A stretch of 64,000 bases of DNA from Phytobacter palmae. Its GTDB lineage: Bacteria > Pseudomonadota > Gammaproteobacteria > Enterobacterales > Enterobacteriaceae. The notes below the pieces were generated by a model. It did no database searches and was not told the origin of the DNA. It worked only from the letters and a program-made list of their open reading frames with translations. Location: contig FONB01000003.1 of assembly GCA_900112785.1 (NCBI GenBank), forward strand, positions 248,001 to 312,000, read 5' to 3'. Made by a program: the position numbers and the translations under genes. Every line of letters starts with the position of its first letter. Within the stretch, counting starts at the first letter, position 1. Shown piece by piece: positions 1 through 10,677 of this stretch.

Positions 1-152
1 TCGAAAGCTGCATCACGATCGGCGGCGGATTTACGCAGATCGGGGTTGCTTAAACGCGCCTGCTGATAAACCTGCAACAGGTTTTCTGCCTGGCTCATAG
101 CGCTGAAACCTGTCAGGCTCAGGCCGATAAGAATGGGGAGCAATTTCTTCAT
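1..152 (-). CDS. tolC: Outer membrane efflux channel TolC, N-terminal part (runs off the window)
   Basis: The first 50 codons of TolC are visible, read leftward off the window edge. TolC is the trimeric outer membrane exit duct for AcrAB-type drug pumps and type I secretion. The visible residues form a signal peptide (MKKLLPILIGLSLTG onward, Ala-Glu cleavage near residue 22) followed by the start of the mature helical domain (ENLLQVYQQARLSNPDLRKS). I place the start at 152. A second in-frame ATG at 158 would give MQMKK, as in older E. coli annotations. It is divergent from nudF across about 200 bp, the usual enterobacterial arrangement. Confidence 0.95.
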   Translation of the reverse strand, partial: MKKLLPILIGLSLTGFSAMSQAENLLQVYQQARLSNPDLRKSAADRDAAF

Positions 153-357
153 TTGCATTCCTTGTTGTGAAGCATGAATAGCGCTGATCTAAATTCAGAA
201 ATATTCGCCGATTCTAACAGAGAGCGCCACCGCTGAAGGTTGGCGTAAAGTGCCATCCGACGTAAATTTGCCCCAATCTATCACATGGCGCTTGAAACGG
301 CAGTCAAACAGGCTTGAAAACCACAAAATCAACATTAATTAATAACGGGATATCCGC

Positions 358-990
358 ATGAGTAAGCCAGAAACCTCTGCTGTGACTTTCACAAAAAACG
401 ATGTAGAAATTATTGCACGGGAAACTCTCTATCGCGGTTTTTTTTCGCTCGATCTCTACCGTTTTCGTCACCGTTTGTTCAACGGTGAGATGAGCGGTGA
501 GGTGCGGCGTGAAATTTTTGAACGCGGCCATGCTGCAGTCTTGCTACCCTTTGACCCAGTAAGGGATGAAGTGGTGTTGGTCGAACAGATTCGCATTGCT
601 GCGTTTGATACCAGCGAAAGTCCGTGGTTACTGGAGATGGTCGCTGGCATGATCGAAGAGGGCGAGTCTGTTGAAGATGTTGTTCGACGCGAGGCGGTAG
701 AGGAAGCCGGGCTGAACGTGGGCCGCGTGAAGAATATGTTGAGCTATCTGGCAAGCCCTGGGGGCACCAGCGAGCGCTTATCCTTGTTGGTTGGCGAAGT
801 GGATGCCACGCAGGCCGAAGGTATTCACGGTCTGGTGGATGAAAACGAAGATATTCGTGTTCATGTGGTGAGCCGGGAGCAGGCTTATCAGTTGGTAGAA
901 GAGGGGAAAATCGACAACGCAGCGTCTGTCATCGCCCTGCAATGGCTGCAACTGCATTATGAGAGCTTACGAAACGAGTGGAAAAAATGA
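358..990 (+). CDS. nudF: ADP-ribose pyrophosphatase NudF
   Basis: This is a cytoplasmic Nudix hydrolase that splits ADP-ribose into AMP and ribose 5-phosphate. It is 210 aa, the usual length. The Nudix box lies at residues 97-119: G97, E103, then R111-E112 and E115-E116-x-G118, which supplies the Mg-binding glutamates. It is the first gene of a compact operon nudF-yqiB-cpdA-yqiA-parE. Its stop codon overlaps the yqiB start (ATGA). A GGGAT Shine-Dalgarno lies about 8 nt before the ATG. Confidence 0.95.
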   Translation: MSKPETSAVTFTKNDVEIIARETLYRGFFSLDLYRFRHRLFNGEMSGEVRREIFERGHAAVLLPFDPVRDEVVLVEQIRIAAFDTSESPWLLEMVAGMIEEGESVEDVVRREAVEEAGLNVGRVKNMLSYLASPGGTSERLSLLVGEVDATQAEGIHGLVDENEDIRVHVVSREQAYQLVEEGKIDNAASVIALQWLQLHYESLRNEWKK

Positions 991-1409
991 AGCGTTATAC
1001 ACCTGACTTCCCTGAAATGATGCGCCTGTGCGAGACCAATTTCGCGCAGCTCCGCCGTCTGTTGCCGCGTAACGACGAGGCAGGCGAAACAGTGAGCTAT
1101 CAGGTGGCCAATGCGCAATACCGGTTAACGATCGTCGAATCCACCCGCTACACTACGCTTGTGGAAATCGAACAGACCCTGCCCGCTGTGAGTTACTGGA
1201 GCCTGCCGTCAATGACAGTGCGCCTGTACCACGACGCGATGGTAGCCGAAGTGTGTTCGAGTCAGCAGATCTTTCGTTTTAAAGCGCGGTATGATTACCC
1301 GAATAAAAAGTTGCATCAACGCGACGAAAAGCATCAAATTAATCAGTTTCTGGCCGACTGGCTACGTTACTGTTTAGCACATGGAGCAATGGCGATTCCG
1401 GTTTGTTAG
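987..1409 (+). CDS. yqiB: DUF1249 family protein YqiB
   Basis: A 140-aa conserved cytoplasmic protein of unknown function. I chose the ATG at 987 ([14 protein letters not shown]...), which overlaps the nudF stop as ATGA and matches E. coli YqiB in length. An upstream in-frame GTG at 978 is less likely. No catalytic motif is evident. The position between nudF and cpdA is conserved in enterobacteria and suggests co-translation with both, but does not reveal a function. Confidence 0.9.
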   Translation: MKRYTPDFPEMMRLCETNFAQLRRLLPRNDEAGETVSYQVANAQYRLTIVESTRYTTLVEIEQTLPAVSYWSLPSMTVRLYHDAMVAEVCSSQQIFRFKARYDYPNKKLHQRDEKHQINQFLADWLRYCLAHGAMAIPVC

Positions 1410-1433
1410 CGTAGTGAAACCTAAGGACACCAT

Positions 1434-2260
1434 TTGGAAAGCCTGTTAAACCTTCCTCTGGCTGGTGGGGCCAGAGTCAGGATATTACAAATTACTGACA
1501 CTCACCTGTTTGCCGAAAAACATGAAACGCTGTTAGGTGTGAATACCTGGGAAAGCTATCAGGCCGTACTGGACGCCATTCAGGCCCAGCAGCGTGAGTG
1601 TGATTTGATTGTCGCCACGGGCGACCTGGCGCAGGATCAGACCGCTGCGGCTTATCAGCATTTTGCTGAGGGCATCGCAAGATTTGGCGCGCCTTGTGTC
1701 TGGCTGCCAGGCAATCATGATTTTCAACCGGCGATGTATACCGCACTGCAGGAAGCAGGAATTTCCTCCTCCAAACGGGTAATCACTGGCGATAACTGGC
1801 AAATCCTCCTGCTTGATAGCCAGGTATTTGGCGTTCCACATGGTGAGCTGAGTGAATTTCAGCTCGACTGGCTGGAAAAAAAACTGAGTGCCAGCCCTGA
1901 ACGTCATACGCTGCTATTGTTACATCATCACCCGCTGCCTTCGGGATGTAGCTGGTTGGATCAACACAGCCTGCGTAATGCCGCAGAGCTGGATAACGTG
2001 CTGGCGCGTTTTCCTCATGTTCGCTACCTGTTATGCGGACATATTCACCAGGAGCTGGACCTCGACTGGAATGGCCGTCGCCTGTTAGCGACGCCATCGA
2101 CCTGCGTGCAGTTTAAACCGCATTGTGCCAACTTCACTCTCGACACAATCGCGCCTGGCTGGCGCTGGCTGGATCTGTACCCGGACGGAAGCCTGCAAAC
2201 TGAGGTCTGTCGTTTGCAAAGCACGCGGTTTAATCCAGATACTGCGTCAGAAGGATACTG

Positions 2261-2261
<1 letters not shown>
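1434..2261 (+). CDS. cpdA: 3',5'-cyclic-AMP phosphodiesterase CpdA
   Basis: CpdA hydrolyses cAMP to AMP and so dampens catabolite control. It is a 275-aa calcineurin-like metallophosphoesterase. Metal-binding motifs are visible: D22-x-H24 in [19 protein letters not shown], and the later LLHHHP and GHIHQE histidine motifs. The start is a TTG at 1434 behind AAGGAC, as in the E. coli gene. The alternative internal ATG would remove the first metal motif. The last base of its TGA is the first base of the yqiA ATG. Confidence 0.95.
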
Positions 2262-4770
<2,509 letters not shown>

Positions 4771-4779
4771 GCCACTGAG

Positions 4780-4812
4780 ACTCTTCAGGCCGGTTGGCCT
4801 GAAGAGTGTTTG
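4780..4812 (+). terminator. Hairpin terminator after parE
   Basis: Perfect 12-bp arms (4780-4791 and 4796-4807) with a GGTT loop, followed by GTTTG on the plus strand. It separates parE from the convergent hexuronate transporter and may act in both directions. Confidence 0.75.
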
Positions 4813-4818
4813 CCTCAA

Positions 4819-6351
4819 TTAATCCAGTATCGCTTTCTGTTTTGGTGAAAGGCGTTGTGTTTCAGGGGCAATATCCGGCCAGAGTTTTTCATATTTTACC
4901 CCCGTCAGATCTTCCACAATAGTGCGTGTTTCAGCAGTTACGGCTGCACGTGAACCGTTCTTTTTCAGTCTTTCTACTTCATCGACAAACACTTTGTGGG
5001 TCTGTTTATTCAAATGGAAGGTTAATGCCTGCCATAAGGCGAGAACCAGCAAGCCTGCGGTACCGATAAACAGCGTCATGGCAATGGTATGTACTGCTTG
5101 TTCTGGCTGAACCTGGCTGCCTTTTACAAAACCGCCTTCCTGCAGAATAAAACCGACAATAAAGGTCGCGATAGCGACGGTGGTCTTGCGAGAGAAAGTC
5201 ATCACCGCAGCAAACAGACCTTCACGGCGCTGACGCGTAATCATCTCATCAATGTCCGGAATAAACGGGAAGACATTCCATGGGGTGAATTCCAGGACAC
5301 AGCGGCCGACCTGATACAAACCGGCAAGAATAACCAGTAACAGGGCTTTTTGCTCCGTCGGGAAGAGATAAATCAGCAGAATGCCGCCAAGGCAAAGCAT
5401 CATCAGGCTATAGGCAAAAACATACAGTTTTGACGGGCCAAATTTGATGATGGCGAAACCGGCTACCAGCGTAACGGGCAGACCGATAATACTCATCGAC
5501 AGCAGGCTTCCCGCAAAGGCGGAGGAAACTTGCAGGCAATAGACGCAGAAAAATACGAAAACGGTGTTATAGATATCTTTGGCGGTAAACGAGAGCAGAT
5601 AGATAGCCAGATGTTTACGGAAAGCTCTAACTTTCAGCGTTGATATGTAGTCTTTGAAAAGACCCAGAATATTCACCCGCGAAGCTGAGCGATCGTTTTC
5701 CAGTTCGGCAAGCATTTCCGGTGTTAATTCGCGTTCCCAGGTCACTTTCCATGAGATAAATACGCAAACCATAAAAGCAACGGCAAAAACGATACCGTTT
5801 ATCAGATAGGCTTCTGCGCTCTTCTCGCCAAGGTAACCAATCAGCAGCCCCGGAATAAATGTGGCGAGAAAAGTTCCCGTTGCAGAAAGAAACATACGCC
5901 CTGTAGAAAGTTTTGTTCTGGCGTTGAAATCTTTGGTCATTTCAGACGGGAGCGTCTCCCACGGGATAAGCACCATGGCAGCAATAATTTCAAAGGCGAG
6001 ATAAACGCTGAGATAGAACCAGTAGTTCATGCCATTAAGCCAAAGAAGGGCATAAACCAGCATCAACGGTGAACCAATCAGCAGGAAAAACCGACGGCGA
6101 CCAAATTTCTTACCGAGCGCATTTTTATAAAAATGGTCGGTGAATGATCCCATGAACAAGCTAATAATAGCATCGACAATTCGCGCTATTGCCACGATGG
6201 ATGCAGCTTGTAATGGTGAGAGGCCAACAAAAGTTGTGTAATAAAATAATAACCATGCGCCAATGACGGTAAATGCACCACCACCCATGATATCGGTAAG
6301 ACCATAACCGATACTAACCGGTATGGTAATTTTTCTTTCTGAGTTCTTCAT
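4819..6351 (-). CDS. GPH/MelB-family sugar:cation symporter, probably hexuronide uptake
   Basis: A 510-aa polytopic inner membrane protein of the glycoside-pentoside-hexuronide family (12 predicted helices; N-terminal GYGLTDIMGGGAF, loop motif DHFYKNALGKKFGRRRFF between helices 2 and 3, long cytoplasmic C terminus). Family members import sugars with H+ or Na+. It lies 20 bp downstream of uxaC on the same strand with a GAGAT Shine-Dalgarno, so the two are cotranscribed. That context suggests glucuronate, galacturonate or their glycosides as substrate. The substrate is inferred, not seen. Confidence 0.85.
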   Translation of the reverse strand: MKNSERKITIPVSIGYGLTDIMGGGAFTVIGAWLLFYYTTFVGLSPLQAASIVAIARIVDAIISLFMGSFTDHFYKNALGKKFGRRRFFLLIGSPLMLVYALLWLNGMNYWFYLSVYLAFEIIAAMVLIPWETLPSEMTKDFNARTKLSTGRMFLSATGTFLATFIPGLLIGYLGEKSAEAYLINGIVFAVAFMVCVFISWKVTWERELTPEMLAELENDRSASRVNILGLFKDYISTLKVRAFRKHLAIYLLSFTAKDIYNTVFVFFCVYCLQVSSAFAGSLLSMSIIGLPVTLVAGFAIIKFGPSKLYVFAYSLMMLCLGGILLIYLFPTEQKALLLVILAGLYQVGRCVLEFTPWNVFPFIPDIDEMITRQRREGLFAAVMTFSRKTTVAIATFIVGFILQEGGFVKGSQVQPEQAVHTIAMTLFIGTAGLLVLALWQALTFHLNKQTHKVFVDEVERLKKNGSRAAVTAETRTIVEDLTGVKYEKLWPDIAPETQRLSPKQKAILD

Positions 6352-6371
6352 GTTTTATCTCGATTATAAAA

Positions 6372-7778
6372 TCAGAAATTGAAATAAGAACGGGCGTTAT
6401 CAGCGCAAATCCCTTTGATCATGCTGGATAATATATCCATATCCTCTGGTACTTCGCCCCGGTCCACCCAACCGCCTATAAGATTGCAAAGAATACGTCT
6501 GAAATAATCATGGCGGGTATAAGAAACAAAACTACGGGAATCAGTAAGCATGCCAATAAAGTTGGCAAGTAATCCTTGATCGGCTAACGTCATTAATTGA
6601 TTGAGCATGCCGCGTTGGGTATCGTTAAACCACCATCCAGATCCGAATTGCATTGGTGATTTAATTTCGTCTTCGCCACTCTGAAAATTAGCCAATGCCG
6701 AGGCTACAATGTCGTTGTAACCAGCATTTAAATTATACAGAATGGTTTTGGGTAAGCCGTTATTTTCTGCCATTGCATTAAGAAGGGCATTTAAATTAGC
6801 GGCCAGATTTTGTTGGTCAGCAATTGAATCAAAACCACTATTAATGCCGATAGCGTGATATTGCGGCATATTGTTATTTCGGATAGCACCGAAATGAATC
6901 TGCATTGCCCATTTTTTTTGTTTATAGAGGGCGGCGAGTTTCACAAATACAATGCTGTTCCATGCCTGCATCCCTTCGGTAGAAAGCGTTTGTTGCGCCA
7001 TTCTGGCTGCAAAAAGCGCCTCTGCCTGCGCATCGCTGACGCACTGGTAGCTCACTTCCAGCGGACCATGATCGGAAATACGACAGCCAACCTCGTGAAA
7101 GAAATCAATCCGCCCGGTAATCGCAGTAATAAACGATGAAAAATGTGTAATACTGACTGAGCTTATTTCACTGAGTTGGGCGACAAACTGGCTAAACCGG
7201 ACAGGATCCGCTTCGAATAATTCATCGGGGCGAAATGTCGGCAGGACGCGTGTAGCGAACCCTTTTTCATTTTTAAGAAGTTGGTGATATTTCAGATCAT
7301 CAAGAGGTTTATCTGTCGTGCAAATAATCTCAACATTTGACCGCATAATAAGTGTGCGAGGGGAGAAGTCGCTGTTTTTTATTTTATTGTTGCATTCATT
7401 CATCACTTCGCGCCAGTTGCTATGATTCAGCGGGGTGTGAATGTCAAAATAGGTGGCTAATTCAAGATGTGTCCAGTGATATAATGGGTTGCCAAAGCTG
7501 GATGCAACTGTTTTAGCCCAGGCCTCAAACTTCTCCTCAGCAGAAGCATTGCCTGTAATATATCTTTCCTTAACACCATTGGCGCGCATGGCTCGCCATT
7601 TGTAATGGTCACCTTCAAGCCAGAGTTGGGTGATATCGCGAAATGGTTTGTTCTCGAAAATATCTCTGGCTTCAAGATGACAATGATAATCCAGTATCGG
7701 TTGCTTCTTCGCATAGCGCGTATATAGCGTTTTTCCTGCCTTGCTGTTAATCATAAAATCGTCGTTAATCAACGTCAT
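6372..7778 (-). CDS. uxaC: Glucuronate isomerase (UxaC family)
   Basis: A 468-aa member of the uronate isomerase family, which converts D-glucuronate to D-fructuronate and D-galacturonate to D-tagaturonate. The amidohydrolase-fold metal motif HxH is at H32 and H34 (DYHCHLEA). The sequence after it (EARDIFENKPF) differs from what I recall of backbone E. coli UxaC, so this may be a second, accessory copy. It is the first gene of a leftward operon with the transporter and is divergent from uxuA. No fructuronate reductase (uxuB) is present, so the pathway must be completed elsewhere. Confidence 0.9.
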   Translation of the reverse strand: MTLINDDFMINSKAGKTLYTRYAKKQPILDYHCHLEARDIFENKPFRDITQLWLEGDHYKWRAMRANGVKERYITGNASAEEKFEAWAKTVASSFGNPLYHWTHLELATYFDIHTPLNHSNWREVMNECNNKIKNSDFSPRTLIMRSNVEIICTTDKPLDDLKYHQLLKNEKGFATRVLPTFRPDELFEADPVRFSQFVAQLSEISSVSITHFSSFITAITGRIDFFHEVGCRISDHGPLEVSYQCVSDAQAEALFAARMAQQTLSTEGMQAWNSIVFVKLAALYKQKKWAMQIHFGAIRNNNMPQYHAIGINSGFDSIADQQNLAANLNALLNAMAENNGLPKTILYNLNAGYNDIVASALANFQSGEDEIKSPMQFGSGWWFNDTQRGMLNQLMTLADQGLLANFIGMLTDSRSFVSYTRHDYFRRILCNLIGGWVDRGEVPEDMDILSSMIKGICADNARSYFNF

Positions 7779-7845
7779 GATCGACTTGCTCCTGAAATTT
7801 TCACCTGCGGAAGTTTTATAAATGCATTAACTGAGCTGTATTTAC

Positions 7846-7853
7846 GGTATACC
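7846..7853. promoter_or_regulatory. Candidate UxuR/ExuR-type operator
   Basis: The palindrome GGTATACC is the core of the operator bound by the GntR-type hexuronate repressors ExuR/UxuR (core TTGGTATACCAA). Flanks here are AT-rich but do not match the full consensus. The position just upstream of uxaC supports the assignment. Confidence 0.5.
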
Positions 7854-7871
7854 TAAAAAACCATCAGTCTA

Positions 7872-7883
7872 CTACCATACCAG
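7872..7883. promoter_or_regulatory. Motif CTACCATACCAG, left member of an inverted pair
   Basis: A 12-bp motif that recurs in inverted orientation at 8060-8071 with one mismatch (CTACCATACYAG). One copy is near uxaC and the other just upstream of uxuA, as expected for binding sites of a shared regulator. Confidence 0.45.
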
Positions 7884-8059
7884 ATTAGTTTTTAATTATG
7901 TGAAGAGGGTCAAAGTTTGAAATGATGTTTTAACTGCATTTTCCCTTTAGCTATTAACGGATGCTTAACATACTGTTCAATCTATTTAACCTCGCTTTTT
8001 GCTTTACAAAATCTATTGATTATTAAAGCTCATCGTTTTACTGTACTGCTCATCAGCTA

Positions 8060-8071
8060 CTAGTATGGTAG
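8060..8071. promoter_or_regulatory. Motif CTAGTATGGTAG, right member of an inverted pair
   Basis: Reverse complement of the 7872-7883 motif with a single mismatch. It lies about 32 bp before the chosen uxuA start. It overlaps an upstream in-frame ATG at 8065, which argues against that codon being the start. Confidence 0.45.
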
Positions 8072-8103
8072 ATATTTTTATTCATTCGGGTCGAGGTTGT
8101 TTT

Positions 8104-9174
8104 ATGCAGATGACAATGCGGTGGTTTGGGGCAAAAGAGGACAAAGTTTCTCTGGAATATATTCGCCAGGTTCCGGGCGTCGAAGGGGTTGTCGGTGCGT
8201 TGTACGACATCCCGGTGGGTGAAACCTGGCCCGAAGATAAGATTGAAGCGTTGGTCGGCCAGGCCAGTGCCGCCGGGCTAAAAATGGAGGTTATCGAAAG
8301 CGTTAATATTCATGATGACATTAAAATTGGTCTGCCGAGCCGCGATCGTTACATCGAAAATTACCAGCAAACCATTCGCAATCTGGCGCGATTTGGTGTG
8401 AAAGTCATTTGTTACAACTTCATGCCTGTTTTTGACTGGATGAAGACTGACATGAACTATGTTTTACCAGACGGCTCCCTGACCATGGCATTTGAGAAGA
8501 AGGATATTGATAAAAGCCTGGAAGAGGTAGTTAGTGAAGTGCTCAGTAATTCAAACGGCTTTGCACTGCCTGGGTGGGAACCGGAACGACTGGCGCAGGT
8601 ACAGAAATTATTCGCCAGTTACAAAGATGTCGACGATGAAAAACTACGTGAAAATTTGGTTTATTTTCTTAAGGCAGTAATTCCGGTTTGTGAAGATGTG
8701 GGCGTCAAAATGGCTATTCATCCGGATGATCCGCCGTACTCTATTTTTGGTCTGCCGCGCGTTGTTAAAAATCGTCAGGATTTGGATTGGCTCTGCAACG
8801 CTGTGAATTCAGAAGCCAATGGCATCACTCTTTGTACGGGGTCGATCGCAGAAGACCCTGAAAACAATGTCTACGAGATTCTGGCTGAATTTACCCGACG
8901 CAAGCGTATTCATTTCGCCCATGTTCGTAATATTAAGCTTTTAAAAGATAAAGATTTTTATGAGTGTGCGCATCCATCGCAGTACGGATCTCTGGATATG
9001 TACAAAGTGATGAAAGCGCTGCATGACAATGGTTTCGATGGTTATATTCGCCCGGATCATGGTCGTTTTATCTGGGGGGAGACCGGGCGTCCGGGCTACG
9101 GATTATATGATCGCGCGTTGGGTGTCACTTATCTGATGGGCCTGTGGGAAGCGTTGCAAAAACAGTCTGCGTAA
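8104..9174 (+). CDS. uxuA: Mannonate dehydratase, short (Bacillus-like) UxuA type
   Basis: Dehydrates D-mannonate to 2-keto-3-deoxy-D-gluconate in the hexuronate pathway. The protein is 356 aa, close to the 359-aa Bacillus type and clearly shorter than the 394-aa E. coli enzyme. Recognisable motifs are CYNFMPVFDWMKTD, AIHPDDPP and HFAHVRNI. I start at ATG 8104 (MQMTMRWFGAKED), which has GAGG about 9 nt upstream. A 13-codon upstream extension has no family match. It is transcribed divergently from uxaC and the transporter. The type suggests acquisition separate from the backbone uxuAB genes. Confidence 0.9.
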   Translation: MQMTMRWFGAKEDKVSLEYIRQVPGVEGVVGALYDIPVGETWPEDKIEALVGQASAAGLKMEVIESVNIHDDIKIGLPSRDRYIENYQQTIRNLARFGVKVICYNFMPVFDWMKTDMNYVLPDGSLTMAFEKKDIDKSLEEVVSEVLSNSNGFALPGWEPERLAQVQKLFASYKDVDDEKLRENLVYFLKAVIPVCEDVGVKMAIHPDDPPYSIFGLPRVVKNRQDLDWLCNAVNSEANGITLCTGSIAEDPENNVYEILAEFTRRKRIHFAHVRNIKLLKDKDFYECAHPSQYGSLDMYKVMKALHDNGFDGYIRPDHGRFIWGETGRPGYGLYDRALGVTYLMGLWEALQKQSA

Positions 9175-9182
9175 TGTTCTGG

Positions 9183-9207
9183 AACTGGCGATACTGCATC
9201 GCCAGTT
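9183..9207 (+). terminator. Hairpin downstream of uxuA
   Basis: Perfect 10-bp arms (9183-9192, 9198-9207) with a 5-nt loop just after the uxuA stop. There is no clear U-tract, so termination strength is uncertain. Confidence 0.5.
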
Positions 9208-9239
9208 GCGGTTGCCATAACTCTGCAGTGCCGAAAGCA

Positions 9240-9302
9240 GGGGCGCCTGGATAGGGTGTTTAGCGGCATATCCAGGCGTGCCGGGTGCGCTACCTTACCC
9301 GG
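9240..9302. repeat. Degenerate REP-like palindromic element
   Basis: GC-rich inverted sequence with CGCCTGGATA and TATCCAGGCG around a central GTGTTTAGCGGCA, followed by GCCGGGTGCGCTAC and ACCCGG. It looks like a decayed extragenic palindrome. Confidence 0.4.
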
Positions 9303-9363
9303 TCTACTCCCCTCTACCCCTCATGATGTACAACGGCTCTTCAACGCTTTTATTCTCTTATTA

Positions 9364-9374
9364 AAGGTGTATTT
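9364..9374 (+). promoter_or_regulatory. Candidate NsrR half-site upstream of the yeaR-like gene
   Basis: AAGGTGTATTT matches one 11-bp half of the NsrR (nitric-oxide sensor repressor) consensus exactly. The downstream half is only partly matched. E. coli yeaR-yoaG is repressed by NsrR and induced by nitrate through NarL, so the site fits the genes that follow. Confidence 0.45.
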
Positions 9375-9424
9375 TACTTGCAATATATCGTTTCAACCAA
9401 TGTCCACTTTATTAAGGATGAAAC

Positions 9425-9757
9425 ATGCAACGTATTGTTATACCGACACATTATGTGCACGTGCGATCAACTCCGTTATGGACTAAAGAGACCGCGCCCA
9501 CCTCTATCTGGCAACGCCATCTGGATGCCGGTACGCGCCAGGGGGTAAATCCGCGTTTGTGCGTTATGCAGGGAGCGATTCGCTATTACGGCTATACCGA
9601 TGAAACCAGCCCGCAGCCAGTGGAAACGCTGACCATCGAAGCCGGTCAGTTTGGTGTATTTCCGGCAGAAAAATGGCATCGCATTGAAGCGCTATCAGAC
9701 GATACGGTATTCAACGTCGATTTTTGGGTCGATCCAAAAGTGCTGATTGAAGGTTGA
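9425..9757 (+). CDS. YeaR-like DUF1971 cupin protein
   Basis: A 110-aa single-domain cupin-like protein that resembles E. coli YeaR/TehB N-terminal DUF1971. Examples are RSTPLWTKETAPTSIWQRHL, NPRLCVMQGAIRYYGY and AGQFGVFPAEKWHRIEA. The E. coli family member responds to nitrate and NO and has been linked to tellurite or metabolite stress; the biochemical function is unknown. The Shine-Dalgarno is AAGGA, 7 nt before ATG. The next gene starts 10 bp after its stop, giving the same gene pair as E. coli yeaR-yoaG. Confidence 0.85.
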   Translation: MQRIVIPTHYVHVRSTPLWTKETAPTSIWQRHLDAGTRQGVNPRLCVMQGAIRYYGYTDETSPQPVETLTIEAGQFGVFPAEKWHRIEALSDDTVFNVDFWVDPKVLIEG

Positions 9758-9767
9758 GGTGGGTGTC

Positions 9768-10106
9768 ATGACAACAGAAAACAAAGGCTATTCTCTCGCC
9801 GTCACAAACCGCGGTAGTAAAACAACAGCAGAGAAAGTGTATCTGAAACCGATGGCGCTCTATGTGCCGGATATCGCTGTCGCGGCGGTAACAGAGCTGG
9901 TTGAAAAATTGTCAGACAAGCATACCAGCGAGAAGGGTTTTATCCTGACGGTGACCAATAACAATAACGGCGTGTCAGTGGATAAAGATTTCTCTGCGCT
10001 GGCGGAGCTGCAGGACGCCACCGTGGCAGCGGATGCGGTCAAAGATTTGATCAATATTGTGCGTGGCTATGAGTCAGACGAAGAGACCAACGTCTGCGGA
10101 TGGTAA
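9768..10106 (+). CDS. Tandem-domain YoaG-like protein
   Basis: A 112-aa protein whose C-terminal 60 residues closely resemble the 60-aa E. coli YoaG (VTNNNNGVSVD, DLINIVRGY, ETNVCGW end). The N-terminal half (LAVTNRGSKTTAEKVYLKPMALYVPDIAVAAVTELVEKL) looks like a diverged second copy of the same fold. E. coli YoaG is a small protein that dimerises. Here a fused tandem would make the dimer within one chain; that is inferred. I chose ATG 9768, with GAGGTGGG upstream. It is cotranscribed with the yeaR-like gene. Confidence 0.8.
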   Translation: MTTENKGYSLAVTNRGSKTTAEKVYLKPMALYVPDIAVAAVTELVEKLSDKHTSEKGFILTVTNNNNGVSVDKDFSALAELQDATVAADAVKDLINIVRGYESDEETNVCGW

Positions 10107-10261
10107 GTTGGTTCTGATGTCGCATGTCTAATACCGCCATCGTGATTTACCCATGCGAACCCATGTGGAATGAAAAACTCCAACCTTTCGTTTGACATGG
10201 GTAATTGCAAGGCAGGGCACGCGGCTTTGGCGCTATTGTAAAGGCTTCTGGCCGATCCCTT

Positions 10262-10302
10262 GTGTAGCCCGGATAAGGCGTTTACGCCGCATCCGGGAAA
10301 CC
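10262..10302. repeat. REP element
   Basis: TAGCCCGGATAAGGCG and CGCCGCATCCGGGAAA around a TTTA centre form a classic enterobacterial REP palindrome. It lies downstream of convergent yoaG-like and ygiN. Confidence 0.8.
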
Positions 10303-10332
10303 CTGAGACAAGATCGGGTTACAACGAGAGGA

Positions 10333-10647
10333 TTAAACCCCTTTTTCCAGAATGCGGATATGCGTTTCCAGAACATCGCCTTTCACGGCTTCGCTCCAGG
10401 CTTTCATATGTGGCGTTTGCAGATGGGCTTCTAAGTGAGCCACGCTCTCCCAGCTTTCTACCATGATGATAGAGTCCGGGGCGCTCGTCTGGAAACTGAC
10501 GCCTGCGGCATGGTCCACCCACGGCGCATAGCCATGGCAACCCTCTTCCTGCAACACTGTCGGGATAATTTTTGCGAATTGATCAAGGACCGCCTGGCGA
10601 TGGTGCTGTCCAGGACGGGTACGAATTTCAGCAATCACTGTCAACAT
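10333..10647 (-). CDS. ygiN: Quinol monooxygenase YgiN
   Basis: A 104-aa ABM-superfamily dimeric ferredoxin-like protein. E. coli YgiN oxidises menadiol to menadione and works with MdaB in a quinone redox cycle. Motifs MLTVIAEIRTRPGQ, EEGCHGYAPWVD and MVESWESVAHLEAHLQTPHM are present. It is 30 bp downstream of mdaB, in the same operon as in E. coli. Confidence 0.95.
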   Translation of the reverse strand: MLTVIAEIRTRPGQHHRQAVLDQFAKIIPTVLQEEGCHGYAPWVDHAAGVSFQTSAPDSIIMVESWESVAHLEAHLQTPHMKAWSEAVKGDVLETHIRILEKGV

Positions 10648-10677
10648 GGTTAACTCCTTCTAAGTCCAGCTTCACAG

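Larger units (their letters stand above)
7779..8103. other. Divergent uxaC/uxuA control region
   Basis: About 325 bp of AT-rich non-coding DNA between divergent uxaC and uxuA. It holds a GGTATACC palindrome and an inverted pair of a 12-bp motif, listed separately. No other gene was seen. Confidence 0.7.
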
